The notes: generated from the letters alone by a model not told the origin. DNA of 62,576 nucleotides from JADGGM01 sp027307005 (GCA_035455745.1 DATIEP010000084.1:1-62576), one strand, 5' to 3'. Positions 27,105-36,308 are shown, numbered from the stretch's first letter. Translations and numbers: made by a program.

Positions 27105-28870
27105 TACTTCTTCAGGCCCTCGAGCCATTGATGAAAGAGCTCGAGGTCGGCGTCGTCGCCGCGGCGCGCCGCGGGCGGGCTGGCAGCGGGGGCGGACGCG
27201 CTCTCGGCGGCGCCCTCTGGCTCCGCATCGCGCGGGGCGAAGAATTCGTCGAAGGTTTGCGGGGTGCTCTCGTGCGCGCCGCCGCCGAAGACGTCGTCCA
27301 GCGACAGGGCGTCGGCCGCGGCCCGCGCCGCGCGGCCGCCGCCGTTCGGCATCCCGGCCTCGGCGCCGAACGCCCCGGCGAGGGTGGCCGCCGCCTGCTC
27401 GTCGGCCGGAGACGCGTTCCGGTCCTGGAACAGCTCGGCGAACGACAGCACGCGGTTAGGCGTGAACGCGGGCGCCGGCTCCGCCGCGACCGGCTCCGGG
27501 GGCGCCTCGGGCGCCTCTGCCGCGACATCGCGTTCGGTCGCCGGCGTCGCGGCCGCCGTCTCGGGCTCGGCAGGCGCGAAGTCGGCGATGCTCGCTTCGT
27601 CCGCCGCCGGCGCCGTCCAATCGGCCGATGCCAGCGACTCGATGGGCGGCTCCTCGGAAGCAACCTCGGCCCCGGACGACATCGGTGCGGCCGCTTCGTT
27701 AGGCGACGCGCCGGCGGCGGCATCGACCGCGGCGACCTCGACCACCGGCGCAGGCGCCTCCACCGGCGCAGGCGCCTCCACCGGCTCGCTCTCGTTAGGC
27801 GATGCGGCGGCAGCCGGAGGCGCGACGGCCTCCGCGTCTAACGGCGGCAGTTCCTCCGGCGCGGCCGGCGTCACCGTCGGCGCCGGCACCGCCGCGAGGT
27901 CGGTCTCCGTGCGCACGCCCGGCGGCCGGCGGTTCGCGAAACGCCCGAAGAACGCGCGCACTGTGCGCTCCACCGCCGCCGCCGGCGCGGGCTGCTCCAA
28001 TCGCGCGATGCGATTCAGCAGCGACATGTCCCCCGGCCGCTGCGCCAGCAACAACCGATAGATGTCGAGCGCTTGCTCGCGATGTCCTTGCTGCAAGTAC
28101 AGCTCGGCCATCGTCTCCGTGATGAACGCCGCGGGCAACGGCTCGTCGTGCGACGACGACTCAACCTGGGCGTGCGACGAGGCGCCCGCCGCAGGCGCCT
28201 CGCGCTCCGACGCATTCTGAACCGGCTCCGCGGCATCCGCCGGCGCGTCGAGCACCGGCGGCTCGAGCGGCGGCAACGCGTCGGCTTCACCAAACGACGA
28301 CAGCACGTCGTAGTCGAAGTCGAGATCCTTCTTGGCCGGCGCCTCTGGGGTCGTCGCCGAAGCTGATTCTTTGTCAGGCGCCGGGGGCTGCGCGGGTGCG
28401 GCGCTCGCCTCCGGATTGATGTCGCCCCACCCGATGGGCTCACCGGCGGGCGATGCCGGCGTGCTCTCGGCCGGCGCCTCCAGCTCCCGCAGGAGCGCCT
28501 CCACCTCTTCGTTCTGCGGATCGACTTCGAGCAGCCGCTTGTACCAGCCCAGCGCACCGCTGACGTCGCCTTTGGCGCGCGCGATGTCGCCTAACTGACG
28601 AAGGCCGATCAGGTTTTCGGGATCGAGCCCGAGCGCCGTCTCGAAGGTGCTCCGCGCCTCATCCAATTGGCCCGTCTCGTACAACGCCTGCCCCAGCACG
28701 ATGTAGCCGCTGATGTACGTCGGCTGCAGCGGCACGTGCGCGCGACAAATCTCGATCGCGGTGTCCAGTTCACCCCGCTTCCGATATTCGTTTGCGAGAC
28801 GCGCGAACACGCGCCGCGGATTCTCGGCGAATTGCTTGAGGAGGTCGTCGATCAGCGCGGAACTGGCCAT
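27104..28870 (-). CDS. TPR protein with long Ala/Pro/Glu-rich linker, 588 aa
   Basis: The first 150 or so residues hold TPR-like helical repeats (YISGYIVLGQALYETGQLDEA, LIGLRQLGDIARAKGD). Another TPR follows at about 250 (MAELYLQQGHREQALDIYRLLL). Between and after these are acidic, Ala/Pro-rich low-complexity stretches with an 18-bp tandem repeat (27743-27778). There is no signal peptide. A short conserved end (DADLELFHQWLEGLKK) closes the protein. It is probably a scaffold; the partner is unknown. It is the first gene of the nine-gene operon and has its own promoter. Confidence 0.85.
   Translation of the reverse strand: MASSALIDDLLKQFAENPRRVFARLANEYRKRGELDTAIEICRAHVPLQPTYISGYIVLGQALYETGQLDEARSTFETALGLDPENLIGLRQLGDIARAKGDVSGALGWYKRLLEVDPQNEEVEALLRELEAPAESTPASPAGEPIGWGDINPEASAAPAQPPAPDKESASATTPEAPAKKDLDFDYDVLSSFGEADALPPLEPPVLDAPADAAEPVQNASEREAPAAGASSHAQVESSSHDEPLPAAFITETMAELYLQQGHREQALDIYRLLLAQRPGDMSLLNRIARLEQPAPAAAVERTVRAFFGRFANRRPPGVRTETDLAAVPAPTVTPAAPEELPPLDAEAVAPPAAAASPNESEPVEAPAPVEAPAPVVEVAAVDAAAGASPNEAAAPMSSGAEVASEEPPIESLASADWTAPAADEASIADFAPAEPETAAATPATERDVAAEAPEAPPEPVAAEPAPAFTPNRVLSFAELFQDRNASPADEQAAATLAGAFGAEAGMPNGGGRAARAAADALSLDDVFGGGAHESTPQTFDEFFAPRDAEPEGAAESASAPAASPPAARRGDDADLELFHQWLEGLKK
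27743..27778. repeat. 18-bp tandem duplication inside TPR gene
   Basis: Two exact copies of an 18-base unit (CACCGGCGCAGGCGCCTC on the plus strand), in frame, encode a repeated Pro/Ala/Glu segment of the linker. Confidence 0.9.
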
Positions 28871-28917
28871 TCAAAGCCCTCGGGAATGGCGCCCAGGCAG
28901 GCGGTTAGAGGCGGCTC

Positions 28918-28947
28918 AAGATACAACTCAGTGACGATTCAAGTCAA
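28918..28947 (-). promoter_or_regulatory. Promoter of TPR-aroQ-pepP-accB-pilT-accC operon
   Basis: The minus strand has TTGACT (28942-28947), an 18-base spacer and TATCTT (28918-28923), about 47 bases before the ATG at 28870. It is the best sigma70-like match in the divergent gap 28871-29073. Confidence 0.6.
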
Positions 28948-28966
28948 TCGGAAGTGACACGCTGTC

Positions 28967-28996
28967 TTGCTTTTACGCCGCCGCCGCCGGTAGATT
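28967..28996 (+). promoter_or_regulatory. Candidate promoter of PpiD-like gene
   Basis: TTGCTT (28967-28972) and TAGATT (28991-28996) are separated by 18 GC-rich bases. A GGAG ribosome site lies close to the GTG at 29074. It is divergent from the promoter at 28918-28947. Confidence 0.45.
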
Positions 28997-29073
28997 TCGC
29001 GGTTCGCGGAGGGCACGTCGAGCGACCCCTTGCCCGCGAGCCTTCCCCCTTGTTCGACACGGAGTGACTTCTC

Positions 29074-30903
29074 GTGCTGCATGTCTTTCGGGCGCACGCC
29101 AAGTGGATTTGGTACCTGGTCATCCCCGCCTTTCTGATCTGGTTCGTCTATATCGGCCAATCGGGACTGGGGGATCAAGGCCCAGTCACCCCGAGCACCA
29201 CCATCGCCAAGATCAACGGCACCGACGTTACCTACCGCGATTGGCTCCAGCTGCGCGAGCAGGCGATCCAGCGCGCCCAACAACAGACATCCGGACAGTT
29301 GTCGCTCGATGACGAACAGCGCATCGAGGACGACGCGTTCAACGACATGGTGAACAACATCCTGCTGCAGCAGGAGTACAAGAAGCGCGACATCACCGTG
29401 TCCGACCAGGAAATTCAGCAGGCCGCCCTCGAAGAGCCGCCTCCGCAGATTCTGCAGGACCCGCAATTCCAAACCGACGGACAGTTCGATCTCAACAAGT
29501 ATCGCCGCTACCTCTCGAGCCCCATCGCGAAAGAATCAGGTATTCGCTTGCAGCTCGAGCAGTATTATCGCGGCGAGCTGCCGCGCGAGAAGCTGTTCGA
29601 GCAGATCGCGTCGCAGGTGTACGTGACCGATGCCCAGCTCTGGCGCGCGTGGCAGGACACGCACGACTCGGCGCAGATCTCGTACGTCCGCTTCGACCCG
29701 AGCAGCATTCCCGACTCCGCCGTGCACGTGAGCGCCGCCGAGATCCAGCAGTACTTCGACCAACACAAGGCCGACTTCGCCGACCGCCCCGGACACGCGA
29801 TCGTGACGCTCGCGATCATTCCGCGCCCGATCACCAAGGCGGACACGGATCGCGTGTACCAGCACGCGCTCGAGCTGCGCAAGGAAATTCTGGCCGGCGC
29901 CAAGTTCGAGGACGTCGCCAAGCGCGAGTCCGCCGACTCCGCGTCGGCGGTCAAGGGCGGCTATCTGGGGCGTGTCACCAAGGGACAGTTCGTGCACGCA
30001 TTCGATTCGGCGGCCTTCTCGCTCAAGCCCGGCGAGCTGTCGCCGCCCGTCCTAACGCAGTTCGGCTACCACATCATCAAGGTCGATGAGCGCAAGGGCG
30101 ACACGATCGCGGTGCGCCACATCCTCCTCACGATTCATCAGGGTGACTCGTCGGCCGCCATCAGCGACCGCCGCGCCGACTCCCTGTCGCACGCGGCCGA
30201 CCTCGACACACCGGCCGAGTTCGGTACCATTACCAAGCGGCTCGGTCTGACGACCGCGCAGGTCGCTGCCACCGAAGGCGATCCGCTCACCTTCAACGGA
30301 CAGGATGTGCCGAGCGTGAGCGCGTGGGCGTTCACCGCCAAGGTCGGTCAGACCAGTGATCTCATCGATGCGGATCGCGCGTACTATCTGGCGCGGCTCG
30401 ATTCGCTGACGCCGGGCGGCAAGCCGACGCTCGCCAGCATGACCGATCAAATTCGCAGCGAGCTGATTCGGCAGAAGAAACTGGACATGCTCGTCCCGGT
30501 CGCGCAAAAGGTGTCGGACGCATACGCCAAGGGGCAGACGTTCGACCAGGCCGCCAAAGCCGCAGGCCTAACGGTGAGCCAGAGCCCGACCTTCTCGCGC
30601 GTCACGCCGGTGCCGGGCATCGGCCAGGCGAACGAAGTCATCGGCGCCGCGTTCGGATTGCCCACGGGCACGGTGAGCGAACCCGTGAAGTCGGGCGATG
30701 CGGTGTACGTGATCAAGGTGGATCGCCGTGTCGACGCCGATCGCGCCGCCTGGCAGAAGCAGAAGAGTCAGCAGCGCACCCAATTGCTACAGCGGCTGCG
30801 CCAGCAGCGCGTCCAGGAATATCTCGCGGACCTGCGGCAGAGCGCAAAGATCGATGACCGCCGCAAGCAGGTCGAGCAGCAGACCCGGCAGCCGGCAAGC
30901 TGA
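29074..30903 (+). CDS. PpiD-like peptidylprolyl isomerase / periplasmic chaperone
   Basis: This 609-residue membrane-anchored foldase helps envelope proteins fold. One N-terminal membrane helix (WIWYLVIPAFLIWFVYIG) is followed by a SurA_N-like chaperone region (INGTDVTYRDW, DDAFNDMVNNILLQQEYKKR). A parvulin domain (KFEDVAKRESADSAS, GGYLGRVTKGQFVHAFD, FGYHIIKVDERKGD) and a long C-terminal helical part complete it. Start is GTG with GGAG nine bases before. It is one of only two plus-strand genes and ends at a terminator shared with tatA. A SurA role is possible. Confidence 0.9.
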   Translation: MLHVFRAHAKWIWYLVIPAFLIWFVYIGQSGLGDQGPVTPSTTIAKINGTDVTYRDWLQLREQAIQRAQQQTSGQLSLDDEQRIEDDAFNDMVNNILLQQEYKKRDITVSDQEIQQAALEEPPPQILQDPQFQTDGQFDLNKYRRYLSSPIAKESGIRLQLEQYYRGELPREKLFEQIASQVYVTDAQLWRAWQDTHDSAQISYVRFDPSSIPDSAVHVSAAEIQQYFDQHKADFADRPGHAIVTLAIIPRPITKADTDRVYQHALELRKEILAGAKFEDVAKRESADSASAVKGGYLGRVTKGQFVHAFDSAAFSLKPGELSPPVLTQFGYHIIKVDERKGDTIAVRHILLTIHQGDSSAAISDRRADSLSHAADLDTPAEFGTITKRLGLTTAQVAATEGDPLTFNGQDVPSVSAWAFTAKVGQTSDLIDADRAYYLARLDSLTPGGKPTLASMTDQIRSELIRQKKLDMLVPVAQKVSDAYAKGQTFDQAAKAAGLTVSQSPTFSRVTPVPGIGQANEVIGAAFGLPTGTVSEPVKSGDAVYVIKVDRRVDADRAAWQKQKSQQRTQLLQRLRQQRVQEYLADLRQSAKIDDRRKQVEQQTRQPAS

Positions 30904-30921
30904 CGGGCTGACGTTAGGCAC

Positions 30922-30955
30922 AAAAAAACCGCGCGCCGATGCCGGCGCGCGGTTT
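30922..30955. terminator. Bidirectional intrinsic terminator between ppiD-like gene and tatA
   Basis: A perfect 10-bp stem, CCGCGCGCCG (30929-30938) and CGGCGCGCGG (30943-30952), has an ATGC loop. It has seven A on the left (a U-run for minus-strand tatA transcripts) and TTT on the right. It sits between two convergent genes. The same 10-mer CGTTAGGCAC lies on both sides, at 30912-30921 and 30959-30968. Confidence 0.85.
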
Positions 30956-30972
30956 GTCGTTAGGCACCCGCC

Positions 30973-31236
30973 TCAGGTGTCGATCAGCCGCTTGGGCTCG
31001 GGCCGTGCGTCATCGGCGCGCGTCTGCGGCTCGGGCGCGCGGAGGCGCTCGCGATCATCACGCGTCGAAACCTCCTGCGTGATGGAGGTCTGCACCTCGG
31101 TCATGCTCTTCTTGAATTCCCGGATCCCCTTTCCCATGGAGCCTGCGATCTCCGGGATGCGTTTCGCGCCGAAGAGCAGCAGCACGATGAGAACGATGAG
31201 GAGGATCTCGCCGAAGCCGAGATTTGCGAAGTTCAT
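30973..31236 (-). CDS. tatA: Sec-independent translocase subunit TatA/TatE
   Basis: TatA forms the pore of the twin-arginine pathway for folded proteins. The 87-residue protein starts with MNFANLGFGEILLIVLIVLLLFG, a short membrane helix, followed by the conserved FGAKRIPEIAGSMGKGIREFKKSM amphipathic helix and a charged tail. tatC lies 11 kb away (42140-42958), so the system is split. It follows the DUF4321-type gene by 9 bases and ends at a terminator. Confidence 0.93.
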   Translation of the reverse strand: MNFANLGFGEILLIVLIVLLLFGAKRIPEIAGSMGKGIREFKKSMTEVQTSITQEVSTRDDRERLRAPEPQTRADDARPEPKRLIDT

Positions 31237-31245
31237 GTGATGCCC

Positions 31246-31524
31246 CTAGAAGAGGGACCTGGCGATCAAGTACGCGATCAGAACCCCGAGCAGGCTCAGG
31301 AGCGACACATCGAGCGCAATCGGGCCTACCGCAAACTTAACGATGACGAGGTCGATTGGCAGCGGCCCCCAGCTTGGCGTCACGCCGGAGGTCAGGAACT
31401 CCTTCACCGCTCCGGCCGGCAAAAACCGGCGGGCCACCTGCGTCAGCAGGCCGCCTACGATGAAGCCGATCGAGAGCACGAGTGCGTGGAAGCCGGGGCG
31501 GTGTTTCGACGAGCCTTGAGCCAT
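31246..31524 (-). CDS. Small membrane protein, DUF4321-like, 92 aa
   Basis: A 92-residue protein with two hydrophobic helices (HALVLSIGFIVGGLLTQVARRF near the N-terminus and VSLLSLLGVLIAYLIARSLF at the C-terminus), joined by a loop with GVTPSWGPLPIDL. This pattern resembles DUF4321 proteins of unknown role. The ATG overlaps the polyprenyl synthase stop by one base (TGATG), and tatA follows, so a membrane-related role is likely. Confidence 0.78.
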   Translation of the reverse strand: MAQGSSKHRPGFHALVLSIGFIVGGLLTQVARRFLPAGAVKEFLTSGVTPSWGPLPIDLVIVKFAVGPIALDVSLLSLLGVLIAYLIARSLF

Positions 31525-32528
31525 CAATGTCTCCGATCCATGGCGTATGCAATGGCGTCGTGCAGCGCGGCGAGCACGGGCGTGTCGGCCAGGCCCTCCA
31601 GCGCTCGTTCCGCTTCCCGCGCGTACTGCACACCGCGGCGGCGGGCATAGTCGAGTCCGCCGTGCTCGACCACGATTTCGATGACGGTTTGGATGTCCGC
31701 ATCGGCGGGTTCCGGTGTGGCGAACAGCGATTCGACGTGACGACGAGCCGATGCCGGCATCTGGCGCAGCGCGGCGATGAGCGGGAGCGTGACCTTGTGC
31801 TCGCGCAGATCGAGGCCCGTCGGTTTGCCGGTATCGGCGCTGGTCGCCGTGTAATCGAGAAGATCGTCGGCCACCTGAAAGGCCATGCCCAGCTGCTCGC
31901 CGTAGCGCGCGAAGCGCTTTCGATGCGCGCCGCCGCCGGCAATCGCGCCGATCTCGCAGGTGGCCGAGAGCAGCGACGCGGTCTTGCAGCGAATGAGGGC
32001 TTCGTAGTCGTCCTCGCCGAATGCGAGCGCATCGAGCGCCGTGAGCTGGCGCATCTCGCCGATGGTCATCTCGTTGGTGGCGCGCGCGAGGACGCGGAGC
32101 ACATCCCAGTCGCCTAACCGCGCCAGCTCGACGACGGCCCGCGAATACAGGAAGTCTCCCATGATCACCGAGATCTGATGGGTGAACAGGGAGTTGACCG
32201 TCGGCATGCCGCGCCGGAGGGTCGAGTGATCCACCGAGTCGTCGTGCACGAGCGTGGCCAGGTGCACCAGCTCGACCACCGCCGCGAGGGTCACGGCGCG
32301 CCGGTCGCCGTCGCCGGCCACGCGGCTCGCCAGCAGCGCCAACGTTGGGCGAAACATCTTGCCCTTCATGAGCAAGAGGTGGCCGTTCACCTCGTCGATG
32401 AGCGGCAGGTCGGCGGTGACGATGCGCTGCAACTCCTCGCCCACCGCCGCCAGCGGCTCCCGTACGGGACGCTGCACGTCGCCTAACGTCGGGCTGCGCC
32501 GCGAGCGCGACTGCGCGATCGCCGTCAT
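31524..32528 (-). CDS. Polyprenyl diphosphate synthase (all-trans, IspB/HepT type)
   Basis: This 334-residue trans-prenyltransferase extends isoprenoid chains for quinones or lipids. Both aspartate-rich motifs are present: HDDSVDHSTLRRG (first DDxxD) and VADDLLDYT (second), with GKMFRPTLALLAS and GLDLREHKVTLPLIAA. Chain length cannot be read from sequence; octaprenyl or heptaprenyl is likely. The ATG overlaps the TPR gene stop (ATGA). It could supply the prenyl donor for the PcrB-like enzyme at 12107, but that is inference. Confidence 0.9.
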   Translation of the reverse strand: MTAIAQSRSRRSPTLGDVQRPVREPLAAVGEELQRIVTADLPLIDEVNGHLLLMKGKMFRPTLALLASRVAGDGDRRAVTLAAVVELVHLATLVHDDSVDHSTLRRGMPTVNSLFTHQISVIMGDFLYSRAVVELARLGDWDVLRVLARATNEMTIGEMRQLTALDALAFGEDDYEALIRCKTASLLSATCEIGAIAGGGAHRKRFARYGEQLGMAFQVADDLLDYTATSADTGKPTGLDLREHKVTLPLIAALRQMPASARRHVESLFATPEPADADIQTVIEIVVEHGGLDYARRRGVQYAREAERALEGLADTPVLAALHDAIAYAMDRRH

Positions 32529-35146
32529 CGCGCTTTCCGCTCCACGGCGGCCAGGCGGTCGCCGATGTCGCGAAACTGGATGTCCACCGCGAACACGCGC
32601 TCGTAGAACTTGAGCGCGTCCGGGAATCGTCCCAGCGCTTCCGATGCGTAGCCGAGCAGGTAGAGCACACCCACGAGTTGGTCGTCCGTCGCGTGTTGGT
32701 CCGTCAGCGCGCGCGACAGGATCGTCAGCGCGATCTGATATTGCCGCTTCTCGACGAAGCATTGCCCCAACGCTTCGTACGTGCGGCCGCGGTGTTCCGT
32801 TCCACGCAGCGCCTTCTGAAATTCGGAGATGGCGTCATCCAACAATCCCATCTCCTTGTACGCGACGCCGAGATCGTAATGGCTTTCGTGGTCCGCGTCA
32901 TCCACGTTGGCCGCCACGCCCTGCTTGAACATGCTCAACATCTCGGCGAAGTCGACTTGCTGCTGATCGACGGCAGGCTCGCCGACATCGACCACCATGC
33001 GGGTGTTCTTGGCCGCGTCGTCCTCGCGCAGCCAGTCGGCGAGGTTGACGAAGTTCGCGTCCGAGCCGGCGGCCGGCGTGGCTGTCGGCGCGGTGGCGGC
33101 GAGCCCCAGGTCGTCCGTGCGCACCGGCGACGGGCGAACCGTCGGACGCGAGATCGGCGTCGTGGACGACGGCGTCGCCACGAGCGACTCTCCGCCCAAC
33201 GCGGACAGCGCGGCGCGCGCGCGCGCGTCGGTGGGATTGAGCTCCACCACGCGGCTGTAGACCGCGCGCGATTTGTCGAGCTGTCCGCTGCCGAAGAGGC
33301 ACTCGGCCAACGAGAGATACGCGTCGACGAGGCGCGCCTTGTCGTTTGCGCGGACGGCGTATTCGACGCGCTTCTGATGGAACCGCACGCTGCCCGGCTC
33401 GACGCGGATCATCTCTTCGGCGATCGCGCTCGCGCTGCGCAGATTCCCCGTCGTCTCGAACCCGAGCATCGCGTGTTCGAGCTCGGCCAGACCGAGGTCG
33501 CGCTCGCCTTCTTCGAGCAGCGCTTCGGCGAGCTGCCGCCGCACGTCGAAGTCGTTAGGCGATTGCTCGACGGCCAGCCGCAGGCGTTGGACGGCCGCGT
33601 CGGCCGCCGGATGGTGCACGGCGGGCGGCGTGTCGTCCATGGGCGGCAGCGGCGGCAAGTCCGCCGCGTCGTCGGGCCGACCAGCATCGAGGGACGGCAG
33701 GCCCGCGAGCGGATCCACGTCCGGGTCGAAGCGCGCGTGGTCGAGCGCCGCGTCGATGGACTGCTCGAGGTCCTGGGTGTCGGGGAACGGATCCGAGCGC
33801 GGCGGGTCGTCGCCGGCCGCGACGGCGGCGTCCTCGGCTTCCGGCTCATCGTTAGGCAGATCGGGGGTCGTGTCGCCCGAGTAGATGAACGTGAGGTCGC
33901 CGCCCACGTTCTCGGGCACGTCCGCGTCATCCACCGGAACCTCGAGGAGCGGCAGATCGATGGACGCGCCGTTCCCGGCCGGCTCGTCGGCGTCCTCCAG
34001 CTCGAGCTCGCCCAACCCGCCGCCTAACGCACCGTCCAGCAGGCCGTCCTCCGCCGGCATGGTCGACTCGAGGCCGGCCACCGGGTCGACCATCGAGCCG
34101 GCGTCCTCCTGCGGCTCGAACGTCGTCTGCTCGAAGCCGACGATGATGTCCGAATCCGCGTGGCTGACCAGCTCGTCGCCGACGGAAGGCGCCTCGGATT
34201 CCGATTCGATGAACGTGTCGGAGCGCTCGATGCCGGCGATTGGCGCGACCTCAGGCGACGACTCGATCTCTGCCTGCGAATTGATGAAGGGCACATCGAT
34301 GTCGGACGCAGGTTCTTCGGTTTGCGCCGCGGCCGGCGGCGCGGCCGGCGGCACGGCCGGCGGCACGGCTGGCGCCGGTGGCGCGGGCGGCTGCGCTGCT
34401 TTCGACGGCGCCGCCGGCGCGGGCGGCGCGGCCGCAACCGGCGCGCGCGCGGCCTGCGGCCCGTCGAAGTTCACATCCAGGAACACGAGATCGTTCGCTT
34501 TCGGCGTCGGGCGGCCCGGACCCGTTTTCGGCTCCAGCTCCGGATCCAACGCCTTCATGCGATCGACCGTCGCCCGCGCTTCGCGCGTTCGCCCCTCGGC
34601 CTCGAACTTGTCGTACAGCACCTGCAGCTGCTCGATCGCTTCGTTCTTGCGATCCTTCCGCACGAGCTGATCGGCGAGCATGAGGCGAATGTCGTCCTGA
34701 TCGGGACAGAGATCGGCGAATTCCTTGAGCGCCCGGAACGCTTCCTCGAGCTCGCCCGCACGCTGCATCCGATCCGCGTACTCGAGAAAATTCTGCTTCG
34801 CATCGTTCACGAAGCCCTTCTTCGCGCTGATCTTGCCTAACTTGTAATAGATGGAGGTGCGGCCCGGCGCATTGCGCAGGATCTTGTTGCAGAGGGCGAT
34901 CGCGTTGTTGAAGAACCCGCCGTCCGTGTACAGGTCGACGGCCCGCTCGTAGTGGTCGACGGCAGCGGTGACGTCACCCTGTCGCACGAGCAGATCGCCG
35001 ACGCGGTTGTAGAGGGCGACGTCGGCCTCGTCGACGTGATCCCCCAACCCATCGAGAATCTGGGCGTACGTCTCGAGCGCCTTGTCGAACTGCTTCTTTT
35101 GCTCGTATTCGAGCGCTCGTTTCTTGAGCTTCGCGACGTTCGACAT
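32525..35146 (-). CDS. Large TPR protein with acidic low-complexity region, 873 aa
   Basis: The start ATG at 35144-35146 opens MSNVAKLKKRALEYEQKKQFDKALETY, the first of several TPR-like repeats (about residues 1-210: LYNRVGDLLVRQGDVTAAVDHYERA, IYYKLGKISAKKGF). The middle (about 220-550) is Asp/Glu/Pro/Ala rich. The last 300 residues return to TPRs (HYDLGVAYKEMGLLDDAISEFQKAL). No signal peptide or membrane helix is present. Same design as the 588-residue TPR protein at 27104. Function unknown, probably a scaffold. A perfect 16-bp palindrome lies 68 bases upstream. Confidence 0.85.
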   Translation of the reverse strand: MSNVAKLKKRALEYEQKKQFDKALETYAQILDGLGDHVDEADVALYNRVGDLLVRQGDVTAAVDHYERAVDLYTDGGFFNNAIALCNKILRNAPGRTSIYYKLGKISAKKGFVNDAKQNFLEYADRMQRAGELEEAFRALKEFADLCPDQDDIRLMLADQLVRKDRKNEAIEQLQVLYDKFEAEGRTREARATVDRMKALDPELEPKTGPGRPTPKANDLVFLDVNFDGPQAARAPVAAAPPAPAAPSKAAQPPAPPAPAVPPAVPPAAPPAAAQTEEPASDIDVPFINSQAEIESSPEVAPIAGIERSDTFIESESEAPSVGDELVSHADSDIIVGFEQTTFEPQEDAGSMVDPVAGLESTMPAEDGLLDGALGGGLGELELEDADEPAGNGASIDLPLLEVPVDDADVPENVGGDLTFIYSGDTTPDLPNDEPEAEDAAVAAGDDPPRSDPFPDTQDLEQSIDAALDHARFDPDVDPLAGLPSLDAGRPDDAADLPPLPPMDDTPPAVHHPAADAAVQRLRLAVEQSPNDFDVRRQLAEALLEEGERDLGLAELEHAMLGFETTGNLRSASAIAEEMIRVEPGSVRFHQKRVEYAVRANDKARLVDAYLSLAECLFGSGQLDKSRAVYSRVVELNPTDARARAALSALGGESLVATPSSTTPISRPTVRPSPVRTDDLGLAATAPTATPAAGSDANFVNLADWLREDDAAKNTRMVVDVGEPAVDQQQVDFAEMLSMFKQGVAANVDDADHESHYDLGVAYKEMGLLDDAISEFQKALRGTEHRGRTYEALGQCFVEKRQYQIALTILSRALTDQHATDDQLVGVLYLLGYASEALGRFPDALKFYERVFAVDIQFRDIGDRLAAVERKAR

Positions 35147-35213
35147 CAGCGCGTGGTGGGCTCCCAAGTGCGAGGCGGCTTTGCGCCGCGCTCCGGCGTG
35201 GCGAAGGCCACGT

Positions 35214-35229
35214 AACTTACCGGTAAGTT
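35214..35229. promoter_or_regulatory. Perfect 16-bp palindrome, candidate operator
   Basis: AACTTACCGGTAAGTT is its own reverse complement and lies in the 35147-35314 gap, 68 bases upstream of the TPR-polyprenyl synthase-DUF4321-tatA operon. No T-run follows, so it reads as a protein-binding site, not a terminator. The rest of the gap shows nothing clear. Confidence 0.5.
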
Positions 35230-35314
35230 GCGCTGGCGACAAGGTTTGGCCTAAGCCACCTACGACGGACTGCTCCGCTCCTCACCACGTAACGTAGCTC
35301 GAGCAGCAAACTCC

Positions 35315-36286
35315 TCACGCCATGATGTCCCGCACCCTCGTAATCGTGAGCGGCGCCTGCGACTCGCCGCGGCACGCGTAAAAGCATGCGTTGCAGTCGA
35401 TCGGCCGATACGCGCGAAATTCGGTCCAGTGAAAATCGCTCGGGAAGTCCGGGCACCGCCGCACGTATCCCATCGGGTTGACGTGAATGGTCCGTTGGCC
35501 TGAAAGACACGGGTCGTGCATCTCGCCCCGGACGTACCTCGGAATCTGCCGCAAATAGTGGTCGGAGTTCACGATGATGCCGCGCCGGCGACGTTTGATC
35601 GACAACAACTCCGCGATCACCTGGTCGAGCGCCGGCCACTGCTCCTCGACGATCCGGTGCGAGTCGTTTCCGTTCTTGAGATCCGTGTAGGTGCTGAACG
35701 ACACGCCCACGCCCAACGCTTCGGCGCGTCGAACGATCGGCACGATGTCGGCGAGATTGTCGCGCTTGATCACCGTGTTGAAGCGGATGCTGTCGATGCC
35801 GGCGGCGCGCAGCGCCGGCACGAGATCGAGAATCTTTCGCGAGAGCCCGGGGACGCCGCGCGCGCGATCATGCCGCTCGTCGAGGAAATCGAGCGAGATG
35901 TTGAATTGGTTGAGACCGGCGTCCCAGAGCGAACGCGCTCGCTCGACCGTCAGCATGCCGCCGTGGGTGATGAGGGCAATGTACCGCAGCCGGACCGCGC
36001 GCGCGACGCCGGCGACGAGGTCCTCGAGATCGCGTCGCAAGAGCGGCTCGCCGCCGGTGAAGGTGATCATGATGGGCGAGAAGTAGCGGGCGGCGTCGGC
36101 AAAGCTGCGCGCTTCTTGCGCGCGCGCCGACGGATCGGTTTTCCAGTAGTCGCAGAAATCGCAGCGGGCGTTGCACCGCATGGTGACCTCGAAGTGGACG
36201 AGGATCGGGCGGCGCCGGAGCGTGAGCCACGCGTACTTGGCCGCGAACAACGGCACGTGCCACGGGGCGAAGCGGGACGACAGCAT
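35315..36286 (-). CDS. Radical SAM protein
   Basis: This 323-residue radical SAM enzyme has the [4Fe-4S] motif CNARCDFC at about 39-46, GGEPLLRRDLEDL (SAM-binding GGE) and a C-terminal cysteine group (CLSGQRT, RCPDFP, CNACFYACRG) like SPASM/twitch auxiliary cluster regions. It is MoaA/HpnH/NirJ-like, but the substrate is unknown. It follows hutH by 22 bases, so the two are probably co-transcribed. Confidence 0.85.
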   Translation of the reverse strand: MLSSRFAPWHVPLFAAKYAWLTLRRRPILVHFEVTMRCNARCDFCDYWKTDPSARAQEARSFADAARYFSPIMITFTGGEPLLRRDLEDLVAGVARAVRLRYIALITHGGMLTVERARSLWDAGLNQFNISLDFLDERHDRARGVPGLSRKILDLVPALRAAGIDSIRFNTVIKRDNLADIVPIVRRAEALGVGVSFSTYTDLKNGNDSHRIVEEQWPALDQVIAELLSIKRRRRGIIVNSDHYLRQIPRYVRGEMHDPCLSGQRTIHVNPMGYVRRCPDFPSDFHWTEFRAYRPIDCNACFYACRGESQAPLTITRVRDIMA

Positions 36287-36308
36287 GCGCGGCGAGGGTC
36301 GCGAATGC

